Shown here: one piece after another, positions 1 to 7,023 of the stretch
How positions within the stretch are numbered: the stretch's first letter is position 1
Layout of the letters: every line of letters starts with the position of its first letter
Assembly (NCBI GenBank): GCA_002391385.1
Contig: DGEY01000070.1
Span: 13,995 to 23,457, forward strand
Direction of reading: 5' to 3'
Source of the DNA: Firmicutes bacterium UBA3914
GTDB lineage: Bacteria > Bacillota > Limnochordia > Darwinibacteriales > Darwinibacteriaceae
DNA length: 9,463 nt
Position numbers and translations under genes: made by a program
The notes under the pieces: model-generated
Seen by the model: only the letters and a program-made list of their open reading frames with translations
Told to the model about the DNA's origin: nothing
Databases searched by the model: none

Positions 1-918
1 CAGGCCGCGGGGGTTACCCCTAAACTCAGCCCCGCCGGGTCCTTTACCTTCAGGGAAATGGCCACCATGGACGCCCTGGAGCGGGAGCTTTTGGTGGAAG
101 AACACCTGATCAGCCCCAGCCACATGCAGAGTCCCGCACACAAGGCGGTGATCCTCAACGACCGGCACAACATCAGCATCATGGTCAACGAAGAGGATCA
201 TTTCCGCATCCAGGTGCTCAAGCCCGGCCTGCAGCTGGAAGAGGCCTGGCAGCGGGCGACACGGGTTGATGATCTCTTAGAGGAACACCTTGATTTCGCC
301 TTTGACCTCAAGACCGGCTACCTGACCTCCTGCCCCACCAATGTGGGGACGGCCCTGCGGGCATCGGTCATGTTCCACCTACCGGCCCTGCGCAGGGTCA
401 GGAAGGTGCAGGAGGTCTTGGGTGCCGTCTCTAAGTTCGGCTTAACCGTGCGGGGCTTGTACGGTGAGGGCAGCGATGTGTACGGCAATGTCTACCAGCT
501 GTCCAACCAGATCACCCTGGGCCAGAGCGAAGAAGAGACCATCGAGCACTTGGCCCGCTTCACCTCGCAGATCCTGCACAGCGAGAGGCAGGCCCGGGAG
601 TATCTCCTGGAAAAGGAGCGGCGCCTCACCACCGAGGACTGGCTGTACCGCTCCTACGGGGTTTTGCAGAACGCCCGCATCCTCAGCAGCCAAGAAGCCA
701 TGGAGCTGCTTTCCGATTTGAAACTAGGCATTGATCTGGGTATTATTCCCCACGGCGATCCGGAACTGGTCAAGCAGCTGATGGTGCAGATCCGAGCTGC
801 CCACCTCCAGAGCATCATGGGCCAGCCCCTGCCGGCTCAGGAACGGGATCGCCTCCGGGCTAGTCTCGTCAGGGATACCCTGGAAAAGCACATGACCAAA
901 ACTCAGGAGAGTAGGTGA
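1..918 (+). CDS. mcsB: Protein arginine kinase McsB (5' end cut off by window)
   Basis: Phosphorylates arginine side chains on CtsR and misfolded proteins, marking them for ClpC-ClpP. The reading frame is open from base 1. The ATG at 58 is internal: codons before it already continue the family, and a full McsB is about 350-360 residues against 305 seen here, so roughly 50-55 N-terminal residues are missing. Visible phosphagen-kinase-type motifs are the NEEDHFRIQ loop (187-213), GYLTSCPTNVGT with its conserved Cys codon at 331-333, and the VRGLYGEGS block whose Glu codon (466-468) lies where the family places its catalytic glutamate. Near the C-terminus RDRLRA (844-861) matches the McsB-specific RDxxRA phosphoarginine-binding motif, which separates it from creatine and arginine kinases. 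It lies 4 nt before clpC, so the two are probably cotranscribed and translationally coupled. The family assignment is close to certain. Confidence 0.96.
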   Translation, partial: QAAGVTPKLSPAGSFTFREMATMDALERELLVEEHLISPSHMQSPAHKAVILNDRHNISIMVNEEDHFRIQVLKPGLQLEEAWQRATRVDDLLEEHLDFAFDLKTGYLTSCPTNVGTALRASVMFHLPALRRVRKVQEVLGAVSKFGLTVRGLYGEGSDVYGNVYQLSNQITLGQSEEETIEHLARFTSQILHSERQAREYLLEKERRLTTEDWLYRSYGVLQNARILSSQEAMELLSDLKLGIDLGIIPHGDPELVKQLMVQIRAAHLQSIMGQPLPAQERDRLRASLVRDTLEKHMTKTQESR

Positions 919-922
919 CAAT

Positions 923-3334
923 ATGTTTGGAAGATTTACCGAACGCGCTCAGCGCGTCATGGTGCTGTCCCAAGAGGAAGCGCGCCGCCTGGGGCACAGT
1001 GTGGTGGGAACCGAGCACATTCTTTTAGGTTTACTGGCCGAAGGGGAGGATGTGGCCGCCCGGACCCTCCTGTCTTTGGGCATCAGCATCGATCAGGTGC
1101 GGGGCGAAGTGGAGCGCATCATCGGCCGGGGAGAAAGGCCCACAGAAGGGCCCATTGGCTTTACACCCCGCTCCAAGCGCGTGCTGGAGCTGGCCTTCGA
1201 TGAGGCCCGGCGGCTGGGCCACACCTATATCGGCACAGAGCACCTCCTCTTGGGCCTGATCCGGGAAGGGGAGGGTGTGGCGGCCCAAGTGCTCCACAAC
1301 CTCGGTGCCGACCTGGATAAGGTGCGGGCCCAGGTCACCAGTCAATTGGGGGGCGGCGGGCAGGCCAAGGTCCAAAAGGGCCGGACGGGCAAGACCCCCA
1401 CCCTGGATCAGTACGGGCGCGATCTTACCGCCATGGCCAGGGAAGGAAAACTGGACCCGGTCATCGGCAGGGAGAAGGAGATCCAGCGGGTGATCCAGAT
1501 CCTGAGCAGAAGGACGAAAAACAACCCCGTACTCATCGGGGAGCCCGGGGTGGGCAAGACCGCCATCGCCGAAGGGCTGGCCCTGAAGATCGTGAACAAC
1601 GATGTGCCGGAAACCCTCAGCAACAAGCGGGTTGTTTCCCTGGATCTGGGCAGCCTGGTGGCTGGTTCCAAGTTCAGGGGCGAGTTCGAAGAGCGCCTGA
1701 AGAAGGTGATTGAGGAAATCCGCTCCGCGGGCGATGTGATCCTGTTTATCGACGAGATGCACACCATCATCGGGGCTGGCGCGGCGGAAGGTGCCATCGA
1801 TGCTGCCAACATCCTCAAACCGGCTCTGGCCCGGGGTGAACTGCAGGCCATCGGCGCCACCACCCTGGATGAGTATCAGAAGTATGTGGAGCGGGATGCG
1901 GCCCTGGAGCGGCGCTTCCAGCCTGTGATGGTGGATGAACCCACTGTGGAGGAAACCATTGAGATCCTCAAGGGCCTGCGGGACCGCTACGAAGCCCATC
2001 ACCGGGTGAAAATTAAGGATGAATCCATTGTGGCCGCCGCCAGGCTCGCCGACCGCTATATCAGCGACCGCTTTCTGCCGGACAAGGCCATTGACTTGAT
2101 GGATGAAGCCGGTTCCAGGGTGCGCCTGCGGGGTCTCACTCCCCCAGCGGAACTGAAGGAACTGGAAGCCAAGATCGAAGAGACCATCGTGGAAAAAGAG
2201 GCGGCCATCAAAAACGAGCAGTTTGAGCAGGCCGCAAGCCTCAGGGATCTGGAGCAGAAGCTCCAAGCGGAACTGGAGGCGAAGCGGCAGGAGTGGCGCA
2301 AAGACCAGGGCCGCAAAGAGGCGGTGGTCACCCCGGAAGATATCGCCGAGGTGGTGGCCCACTGGACAGGGATACCGGTAACGGATATCGCCGAGGAAGA
2401 CGCCGTGCGCCTGCTCAATCTGGAGGAAATCCTCCATGAGCGGGTGGTGGGCCAGGATGAGGCCATCAGTGTGATCTCCCAGGCCATGCGCCGGGCCCAT
2501 GCGGGGCTGAAGGATCCCAAGCGGCCCATCGGCTCCTTCATCTTCCTGGGCCCCACCGGTGTGGGTAAGACGGAGCTCGCCCGGGCGCTGGCGGAAGCCC
2601 TCTTCGGCGATGAAGATGCCGTGGTCCGCCTGGACATGTCGGAGTACATGGAACGCCATGCTGTATCCCGCCTGATCGGTTCGCCCCCCGGTTATGTGGG
2701 CTATGATGAAGGCGGCCAGCTCACGGAGCAGGTGCGCAGAAAGCCGTACTCCATCGTGCTGTTCGACGAAATCGAAAAGGCCCATCCTGAGGTCTTCAAC
2801 ATCCTCCTGCAGGTGCTGGAAGATGGGCGGCTCACCGATGCCAAGGGCCGGGTGGTGGACTTCCGCAACACCGTCATTGTCATGACCTCCAATGTGGGCG
2901 CTGAACAGATCCGCCGGGAGTCCGGCATCGGCTTTAGGGTGGTGGAGGATGAACGCAGCGACTACCTGGCCATGAAGGACAAGGTTACAGAACAGCTCAA
3001 GCGCACCTTCCGTCCGGAGTTTCTGAACCGCATCGATGAGATCGTGGTCTTCCACGCCCTGAACAAGGTGCACATCAGCCAGATCGCCGATATCATGCTC
3101 AAGGAACTCCGCAAGCAGCTCGCGGACATGGATATCCAGCTGGTGATCACGGAGCAGGCCAAGGAGCTTCTAGCCAACAGGGGATTCGACCCCGATTTCG
3201 GGGCCAGACCGCTGCGGCGGGCTATCCAGAGGTATATCGAAAACCCGCTGGCGGAGGAGATCCTCAAGGGAACCTTCGGACAGGGGGGCACCATCACGGT
3301 GGATGCCCGGGAAGGGGAATTTGTGTTCTACTAG
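923..3334 (+). CDS. clpC: ATP-dependent unfoldase ClpC (AAA+ partner of ClpP)
   Basis: Hexameric Hsp100 unfoldase that feeds substrates, including McsB-tagged proteins, into ClpP in the cytoplasm. At 803 residues it is full length. Order: two Clp_N repeats (about 3-65 and 78-145), each with a GTEH motif whose Glu (E31, E106) corresponds to the phosphoarginine-contact glutamates known in B. subtilis ClpC; AAA1 with Walker A GEPGVGKT (206-213) and Walker B D277-E278; the UVR-type coiled middle segment (about 418-453) that binds McsA/MecA-type adaptors and separates ClpC from ClpA; AAA2 with Walker A GPTGVGKT (543-550) and Walker B D615-E616; and an IGF loop (669-671) for docking to ClpP. The ATG is preceded by AGGAG and AGGTGA, and the MFGRFTERAQ start is the family norm. 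Control by CtsR is expected from relatives, but its operator is outside the window. Confidence 0.98.
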   Translation: MFGRFTERAQRVMVLSQEEARRLGHSVVGTEHILLGLLAEGEDVAARTLLSLGISIDQVRGEVERIIGRGERPTEGPIGFTPRSKRVLELAFDEARRLGHTYIGTEHLLLGLIREGEGVAAQVLHNLGADLDKVRAQVTSQLGGGGQAKVQKGRTGKTPTLDQYGRDLTAMAREGKLDPVIGREKEIQRVIQILSRRTKNNPVLIGEPGVGKTAIAEGLALKIVNNDVPETLSNKRVVSLDLGSLVAGSKFRGEFEERLKKVIEEIRSAGDVILFIDEMHTIIGAGAAEGAIDAANILKPALARGELQAIGATTLDEYQKYVERDAALERRFQPVMVDEPTVEETIEILKGLRDRYEAHHRVKIKDESIVAAARLADRYISDRFLPDKAIDLMDEAGSRVRLRGLTPPAELKELEAKIEETIVEKEAAIKNEQFEQAASLRDLEQKLQAELEAKRQEWRKDQGRKEAVVTPEDIAEVVAHWTGIPVTDIAEEDAVRLLNLEEILHERVVGQDEAISVISQAMRRAHAGLKDPKRPIGSFIFLGPTGVGKTELARALAEALFGDEDAVVRLDMSEYMERHAVSRLIGSPPGYVGYDEGGQLTEQVRRKPYSIVLFDEIEKAHPEVFNILLQVLEDGRLTDAKGRVVDFRNTVIVMTSNVGAEQIRRESGIGFRVVEDERSDYLAMKDKVTEQLKRTFRPEFLNRIDEIVVFHALNKVHISQIADIMLKELRKQLADMDIQLVITEQAKELLANRGFDPDFGARPLRRAIQRYIENPLAEEILKGTFGQGGTITVDAREGEFVFY

Positions 3335-3362
3335 AGCCTCCTCCGCAGCATTTGAACCGCTA

Positions 3363-3407
3363 GAAAGGGAGGGCGCGCTGCCGACAGGCGGTTGTGCACT
3401 CCCTTTT
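3363..3407 (+). terminator. Hairpin after clpC, probable intrinsic terminator
   Basis: Outer arms AAAGGGAG (3364-3371) and CTCCCTTT (3399-3406) pair perfectly. After one G-A mismatch an inner stem, 3373-3382 with 3387-3397 (one bulged T, some G-U pairs), closes on a GACA loop. The stem is long and stable. The T tract is short (TTTT, mostly within the stem), so termination may be partial. It lies 29 bp after the clpC stop. Confidence 0.65.
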
Positions 3408-3420
3408 CTGATGGTATAAT
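3392..3420 (+). promoter_or_regulatory. Sigma-A promoter of radA-disA with extended -10
   Basis: A perfect -10 TATAAT (3415-3420) is preceded by TG one base upstream (TGgTATAAT, an extended -10). A weak -35 TTGTGC (3392-3397) stands at the ideal 17-bp spacing. Predicted start is near 3427, giving a leader of about 37 nt before the radA GTG. The -35 and part of the spacer lie inside the right arm of the clpC terminator hairpin. Confidence 0.75.
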
Positions 3421-3463
3421 AGAAAAAAGAAGTAAAAATTTGGGATCTTAGGAAGGGCAGTTC

Positions 3464-4825
3464 GTGGCTAGAAAAACTACCGTCTTCGTCTGTCAGTCGT
3501 GCGGCGCCGAAAGCCCCCGCTGGATGGGGAGGTGCCCTGTTTGTTCAGAGTGGAATACCTTTGTGGAAGAAACAGTGGCGCCCGCTCCTAAGCAGGCGCA
3601 GCGCTGGGTGCGGCCCAGCAAGCCCGTGCCTTTGACCGCGATCGAGGACAGCGGCCATACCCGTTTCAGTACGGGTCTGGAGGAGCTGGACCGGGTTTTA
3701 GGGGGCGGGCTGGTTCCCGGCTGCCTCGGCTTGATTGGCGGGGATCCCGGTATCGGCAAGTCCACACTGCTCCTGCAGGTGGCCAGCAGCGTCGCCCGGC
3801 GGGGCGGCAAGGTGCTCTACGTCACGGGGGAAGAGTCCCTGGCCCAGCTCAAGCTGCGGGCAGTCCGCTTGGGGGCGGTGGAAGAAAGGCTTGTTGCCGT
3901 AAGCGAGGCCGATACCGAAATCATCAGCGGCATCATTGAAGAGGAAAAGCCGCTGTTGGTCATCGTGGATTCCATCCAGACCATGTACGTGCAGGAGATA
4001 GCTTCGCCACCGGGCAGCGTGGCCCAGGTGCGGGAAGCTGCCGGCCGCTTTCTGCAGCTGGCCAAGGGCGGCGATACCGCCATTCTCCTTGTGGGTCATA
4101 TGACCAAAGGCGGCAACCTGGCGGGGCCGAAGGTACTGGAGCACGCGGTGGACTTCGTCTTGTATTTCGAAGGCGATGTACATACATCTTTCCGCATCAT
4201 CAGGTCTGTGAAGAACAGGTTTGGCTCCACCAACGAAGTGGGCATCTTTGTAATGAGCGGGCAGGGTTTGATCCCTGTGGCCAATCCCTCCGAATTCCTC
4301 CTCTCCCAGCGGCCCGTGGAAAGTCCAGGTTCCGTGGTGGTCCCCTACATGGAAGGTACGCGCCCGCTTTTGGTGGAAGTGCAGGCTCTGGTTACCCCCA
4401 CCCCCTACGGAGGCAACCCCCGCAGACAGACCACGGGAGTCGATTACCAAAGGTTTTCCATGGTGCTGGCTGTTCTAGAAAAAAGGCAGGGTTATCCCCT
4501 GCAGACGCAAGATGTGTTTCTCAATGCTGCCGGCGGGCTGAAGCTGCAGGAACCCGCCTTAGATCTGGGCATGGCGGTGGCGGTGGCCAGCAGCATAGCC
4601 AACGTAAGTGTCCATCCCCTCTGCGCGGTGCTGGGGGAGGTTGGGCTGGCGGGGGAAATCAGGGCAGTAAGGGGAATGGAACAGCGCCTTAAGGAGCTGC
4701 ACCGCTTGGGTTTCGAACGGTGCATCATTCCCAAGAACAATGTGCAGGGAAATGAACCTCTGCGGGTTCACGGTGTCGGGACCATTCAGGAAGCTCTAGA
4801 AATCGCTCTGGAAAAGAGAAGGTGA
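3464..4825 (+). CDS. radA: DNA repair protein RadA (Sms), branch-migration ATPase
   Basis: RecA-like, DnaB-type motor that processes recombination intermediates and extends heteroduplex DNA after RecA strand exchange. The 453 residues are the usual length. Domains: a four-cysteine zinc finger (C10-x2-C13-x10-C24-x2-C27); an ATPase core with Walker A GDPGIGKST (93-101; K99) and Walker B ending at D169; the RadA-specific KNRFG motif (250-254); and a C-terminal Lon-protease-like domain (about 280-453), which in this family is structural rather than proteolytic. It starts with GTG, chosen because AGGAAGG (3450-3456) lies 7 nt upstream and the MARKTTVFVCQSCG start places the zinc finger as in relatives. 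It has its own promoter and is followed by disA after 4 nt. Confidence 0.97.
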   Translation: MARKTTVFVCQSCGAESPRWMGRCPVCSEWNTFVEETVAPAPKQAQRWVRPSKPVPLTAIEDSGHTRFSTGLEELDRVLGGGLVPGCLGLIGGDPGIGKSTLLLQVASSVARRGGKVLYVTGEESLAQLKLRAVRLGAVEERLVAVSEADTEIISGIIEEEKPLLVIVDSIQTMYVQEIASPPGSVAQVREAAGRFLQLAKGGDTAILLVGHMTKGGNLAGPKVLEHAVDFVLYFEGDVHTSFRIIRSVKNRFGSTNEVGIFVMSGQGLIPVANPSEFLLSQRPVESPGSVVVPYMEGTRPLLVEVQALVTPTPYGGNPRRQTTGVDYQRFSMVLAVLEKRQGYPLQTQDVFLNAAGGLKLQEPALDLGMAVAVASSIANVSVHPLCAVLGEVGLAGEIRAVRGMEQRLKELHRLGFERCIIPKNNVQGNEPLRVHGVGTIQEALEIALEKRR

Positions 4826-4829
4826 GTCC

Positions 4830-5885
4830 ATGCGCGACGAGGAAGCCATTTACAAATATCTGCAGATGATAGCGCCAGGTACCCAGCTCTACGAAGGGCT
4901 GGAAAGCATCCTCAAAGCCAAAACCGGTGCCCTGATCGTCATCGGCGATACCCCTGAGGTCATGGCCTTGGTCAACGGGGGGTTTCAGATCGATGCGGAA
5001 ATGCATCCTGCAGCCCTGTATGAGCTGGCCAAAATGGACGGCGCCATCGTCCTTTCCAGCGACGCTAAGCGCATTCTCTATGCCAATACGCACCTGACCC
5101 CCGACCCCATGATCCCCACCCAAGAGACGGGCACGCGCCACAAGACCGCGGAGCGGGTGGCCAAACAGACGGGCCAGATGGTCATTTCCATTTCCCAGCG
5201 CCGCAACGTGATTACCATTTACAAGGATAACTGGAAACACGTGGTGCGGGAAGTGAGCGTGATTCTTTCCAAGGCCAACCAGGCCCTGTCCACTTTGGAA
5301 AAATACCGGAGCGTGTTTCAGCAGTCCTTGACCAATCTCAGCGCTTTAGAATTCGAGGATCTGGTTACCCTATCGGATGTGACCACTGTGCTCCAACGCA
5401 GCCAGATGGTGAACAGGATTGCCAAAGAAATAGAAAGGTATGTAGTCCAGCTGGGTTCCGAAGGCCGCTTGGTCAAAATGCAGCTGGAAGAGCTCCTCGC
5501 GGACATCAAGGATCAGGGTCTGTTGGTGTTCAAAGATTACTACGTGGGGGAAAACCTTGCGGAGGCTTGGAGCCAGATGGAAGAGTGGGATTCAGACGAC
5601 TTTCTCAATGTGGGCATGCTTTCTAAAGCTTTGGGGTACAGCAGCATCAGCAGCCTGGAACAGCCGGCTGCTGCCCGGGGCTACCGCATCCTCGCGAAGA
5701 TACCCAGGCTGCCCATGCCGGTCATCGAGAATCTTGTAGATGCCTTTGGCAGTCTCTCTGCCATTATGGATGCCACCATTGAAGAGCTGGATGATGTGGA
5801 GGGAATTGGCGAAGTTAGGGCAAAAGCCATCAGAGATGGCTTGCGGCGGCTGCGTGAACAGGTCTTAGTGGACAGTCATATCTAG
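4830..5885 (+). CDS. disA: Diadenylate cyclase DisA (DNA integrity scanning protein)
   Basis: Makes cyclic di-AMP from two ATP. The octamer scans DNA, and branched structures inhibit the cyclase; RadA is a known functional partner. The 351 residues match the family (about 350-360). The N-terminal DAC domain carries the DGA motif (70-72). Its second ATP-binding motif, usually RHR, reads R103-H104-K105 here, at the same 33-residue distance from the DGA aspartate as in characterised DisA. A helical spine follows, then a C-terminal helix-hairpin-helix DNA-binding region (about 291-345, IPRLPMPVIENLV and DDVEGIGEVRAKAI). The ATG has AAGGTGAG just upstream, inside the end of radA, suggesting translational coupling. 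The stop lies 2 nt from the 3' end of the opposing gene, with no separate terminator visible. The Arg-to-Lys change is conservative, so activity is likely. Confidence 0.97.
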   Translation: MRDEEAIYKYLQMIAPGTQLYEGLESILKAKTGALIVIGDTPEVMALVNGGFQIDAEMHPAALYELAKMDGAIVLSSDAKRILYANTHLTPDPMIPTQETGTRHKTAERVAKQTGQMVISISQRRNVITIYKDNWKHVVREVSVILSKANQALSTLEKYRSVFQQSLTNLSALEFEDLVTLSDVTTVLQRSQMVNRIAKEIERYVVQLGSEGRLVKMQLEELLADIKDQGLLVFKDYYVGENLAEAWSQMEEWDSDDFLNVGMLSKALGYSSISSLEQPAAARGYRILAKIPRLPMPVIENLVDAFGSLSAIMDATIEELDDVEGIGEVRAKAIRDGLRRLREQVLVDSHI

Positions 5886-5887
5886 CC

Positions 5888-6298
5888 TTAGCGGAGATGG
5901 AAGATTCCCAAGGTGGCCACGCGCTGGTTTTCTTTGCTGATAATCTCTTCCAGATCCAGTTTCAGGGCGTTGCACATGCCGGCGAGGTAGAACAGGTTTT
6001 GACCGACTTCGGCTTCCAGCACCTCTCTGCAGTTTTCGCAGAGCTGCCCCTCCAAGTGCGACCGGATGTGGTTCCTGATGTCCTCAAAGGAACAGTCATC
6101 GGGGAGCACTTGCTTCGAGGCATCGATCTTGATGCACCCGCAATCGGTTACCGCCCGAAAGAGCGCTCTGTTTACCCGCGCATTTGTTTCCTGGAACTTA
6201 CTGACAATATCCAGAATGCTGAAGTGCCGGACCAGATTCTCTTCTACGTTTTTCTGAAAGTGATGACAAGTGCTTAACGGCTTCGTCACTTCGGTCAC
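5888..6298 (-). CDS. Small cysteine-containing protein of unknown function
   Basis: 136-residue soluble protein with no signal peptide or membrane segment. Function unknown. From memory, similar short proteins (SILDxxxKFQExNARVNRA..., CGC, then CENCRE) occur beside disA/carD in Clostridia and are sometimes labelled DUF1573-like; this was not checked and the label may be spurious. Visible features: helical N-terminal half, CGC (C53, C55), C69, CxxC (C87, C90), plus C11 and C109, which could bind metal or form disulfides. The C-terminal helices (92-123, ending in LFYLAGMCNALKLDLEEI) resemble MazG-type pyrophosphohydrolase helices, but a Gln (Q100) stands where the ExxD aspartate would be. GTG start chosen because AAGGTGG lies 9 nt upstream; a GTG three codons later is possible. 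It runs against its neighbours, has its own perfect-consensus promoter, and converges on disA. Confidence 0.82.
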   Translation of the reverse strand: MTEVTKPLSTCHHFQKNVEENLVRHFSILDIVSKFQETNARVNRALFRAVTDCGCIKIDASKQVLPDDCSFEDIRNHIRSHLEGQLCENCREVLEAEVGQNLFYLAGMCNALKLDLEEIISKENQRVATLGIFHLR

Positions 6299-6334
6299 GT
6301 CCTCTCGCCACCTTCTGGGGTCAATTCTGGTTCA

Positions 6335-6364
6335 ATTATAAGTCTTGTGAAAATCGATTGTCAA
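6335..6364 (-). promoter_or_regulatory. Perfect-consensus sigma-A promoter of the small minus-strand gene
   Basis: On the minus strand, TTGACA (6364-6359) and TATAAT (6340-6335) are both exact consensus, with an 18-bp spacer. The predicted start near 6328 gives a leader of about 30 nt before the GTG at 6298. It implies strong basal expression unless repressed. Confidence 0.85.
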
Positions 6365-6380
6365 GTTGGGCCAGGGTCTG

Positions 6381-6400
6381 CGAATACCGCACGAATTCCG
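6381..6400. repeat. Direct repeat between divergent promoters, candidate operator
   Basis: CGAATACCG (6381-6389) and CGAATTCCG (6392-6400) match at 8 of 9 positions with a period of 11 bp, about one helical turn. They lie between the two divergent -35 elements, 8 bp from the carD -35. This is a candidate binding site for a regulator acting on both promoters. The function is inferred only, and chance cannot be excluded for a repeat this short. Confidence 0.4.
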
Positions 6401-6407
6401 TCCTCGT

Positions 6408-6436
6408 TTGACTTTGTTCGCCCAGAGTGGTAAATT
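6408..6436 (+). promoter_or_regulatory. Sigma-A promoter of carD
   Basis: The -35 TTGACT (5 of 6) and -10 TAAATT (4 of 6) are 17 bp apart, with an upstream TGg giving an extended -10. The predicted start near 6443 leaves a leader of about 33 nt carrying a strong ribosome binding site. Confidence 0.75.
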
Positions 6437-6461
6437 TATTGTAAGAAGCCAGTGCTTTTCG

Positions 6462-6470
6462 AAGGAGGTG
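6462..6470 (+). promoter_or_regulatory. Ribosome binding site that fixes the carD TTG start
   Basis: AAGGAGGTG is an almost complete anti-Shine-Dalgarno match. The AGGAGG core ends 7 nt before the TTG at 6476. The alternative in-frame GTG at 6452 would put this element inside the coding sequence, so the TTG is preferred. Confidence 0.85.
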
Positions 6471-6475
6471 TTGCT

Positions 6476-6955
6476 TTGTATAACGTGGGAGATCACGTTG
6501 TGTACCCCATGCATGGTGCGGGCGTGATTGTGGCCATCGAGGAGCGGGAAGTGCTCGGCGAAAGGCAGAAATACTATATCATGCAGCTTCCCATCGGCGA
6601 TATGAAGGTAATGATTCCCATGAACGCCGTGGATGATTTGGGCCTTCGCCAGGTAATCGGCCCCGAGGAAGTGGAGCGCGTCTATCAGGTGCTGCAGGGC
6701 GAAGAAACGGCCATGTCTTCTAACTGGAACCGCCGCTACCGCGCCAACATGGAGAAGATAAAAAGTGGAGATATCTACGAGGTGGCAGAGGTTGTGCGCA
6801 ACCTCACAATCAGGGATATCGAGAAGGGTTTGTCCACCGGAGAGCGAAAGATGCTGGATACGGCCAGGCAGATCCTGGTCAGCGAATTAGTTATCGCCCA
6901 GAATTCCACCAGGGAGGAGGTGGAGGAAGCTATCCAGGAGATTTTCCAGCAGTAA
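6476..6955 (+). CDS. carD: CarD-family RNA polymerase-binding transcription regulator
   Basis: CarD-family proteins bind the beta subunit of RNA polymerase through a Tudor-like domain and contact the upstream edge of the promoter bubble, stabilising or tuning open complexes. The 159 residues are the usual length. The N-terminal part (about 1-60, YNVGDHVVYPMHGAG and YYIMQLP) is the CarD/TRCF RNA-polymerase-interaction domain. The rest is a helical DNA-binding domain with NWNRRY; its W84 aligns with the tryptophan (W85 in Mycobacterium tuberculosis CarD) that wedges into the minor groove. The TTG start is set by the AAGGAGGTG element and by the family's M(F/Y)N(V/I)GD beginning. It has its own promoter, divergent from the small minus-strand gene. 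No clear terminator separates it from yacL 64 bp downstream, so readthrough into yacL is likely. Confidence 0.94.
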   Translation: MYNVGDHVVYPMHGAGVIVAIEEREVLGERQKYYIMQLPIGDMKVMIPMNAVDDLGLRQVIGPEEVERVYQVLQGEETAMSSNWNRRYRANMEKIKSGDIYEVAEVVRNLTIRDIEKGLSTGERKMLDTARQILVSELVIAQNSTREEVEEAIQEIFQQ

Positions 6956-7002
6956 GGGGTGAGGCGGGACATTTTGGGGCAAAAGAGAATACTCGCCAGG
7001 AA

Positions 7003-7023
7003 AGAGGAAATAATATGCCTTGA
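7003..7023 (+). promoter_or_regulatory. Translation start region of yacL: AGAGGA, 2-codon ORF, TTG start
   Basis: AGAGGA (7003-7008) lies 11 nt before the TTG used by yacL. An in-frame TAA at 7011 rules out any earlier start. ATG-CCT-TGA (7015-7023) is a two-codon ORF whose stop overlaps the TTG start codon. Its ATG sits at a more favourable distance (6 nt) from the AGAGGA than the TTG does. Confidence 0.5.

Noticed and set aside
58..60. ATG at 58 as the true start of mcsB
   Set aside because: The frame is open to the window edge, the protein would lack part of the kinase domain, and no ribosome binding site precedes this ATG.
1031..3073. 680-codon open frame on the minus strand
   Set aside because: It lies wholly antisense to clpC, whose ClpC motifs are complete. 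Its translation shows no recognisable domain, and long antisense frames are expected opposite GC-rich coding sequence with strong third-position bias.
5897..6277. 126-codon plus-strand frame opposite the small cysteine-rich gene
   Set aside because: No ribosome binding site or recognisable domain, whereas the minus strand has a consensus promoter, a ribosome binding site and a coherent protein.
6452..6475. Upstream GTG start for carD
   Set aside because: It would translate the AAGGAGGTG ribosome binding site and add eight residues not seen at the family N-terminus.
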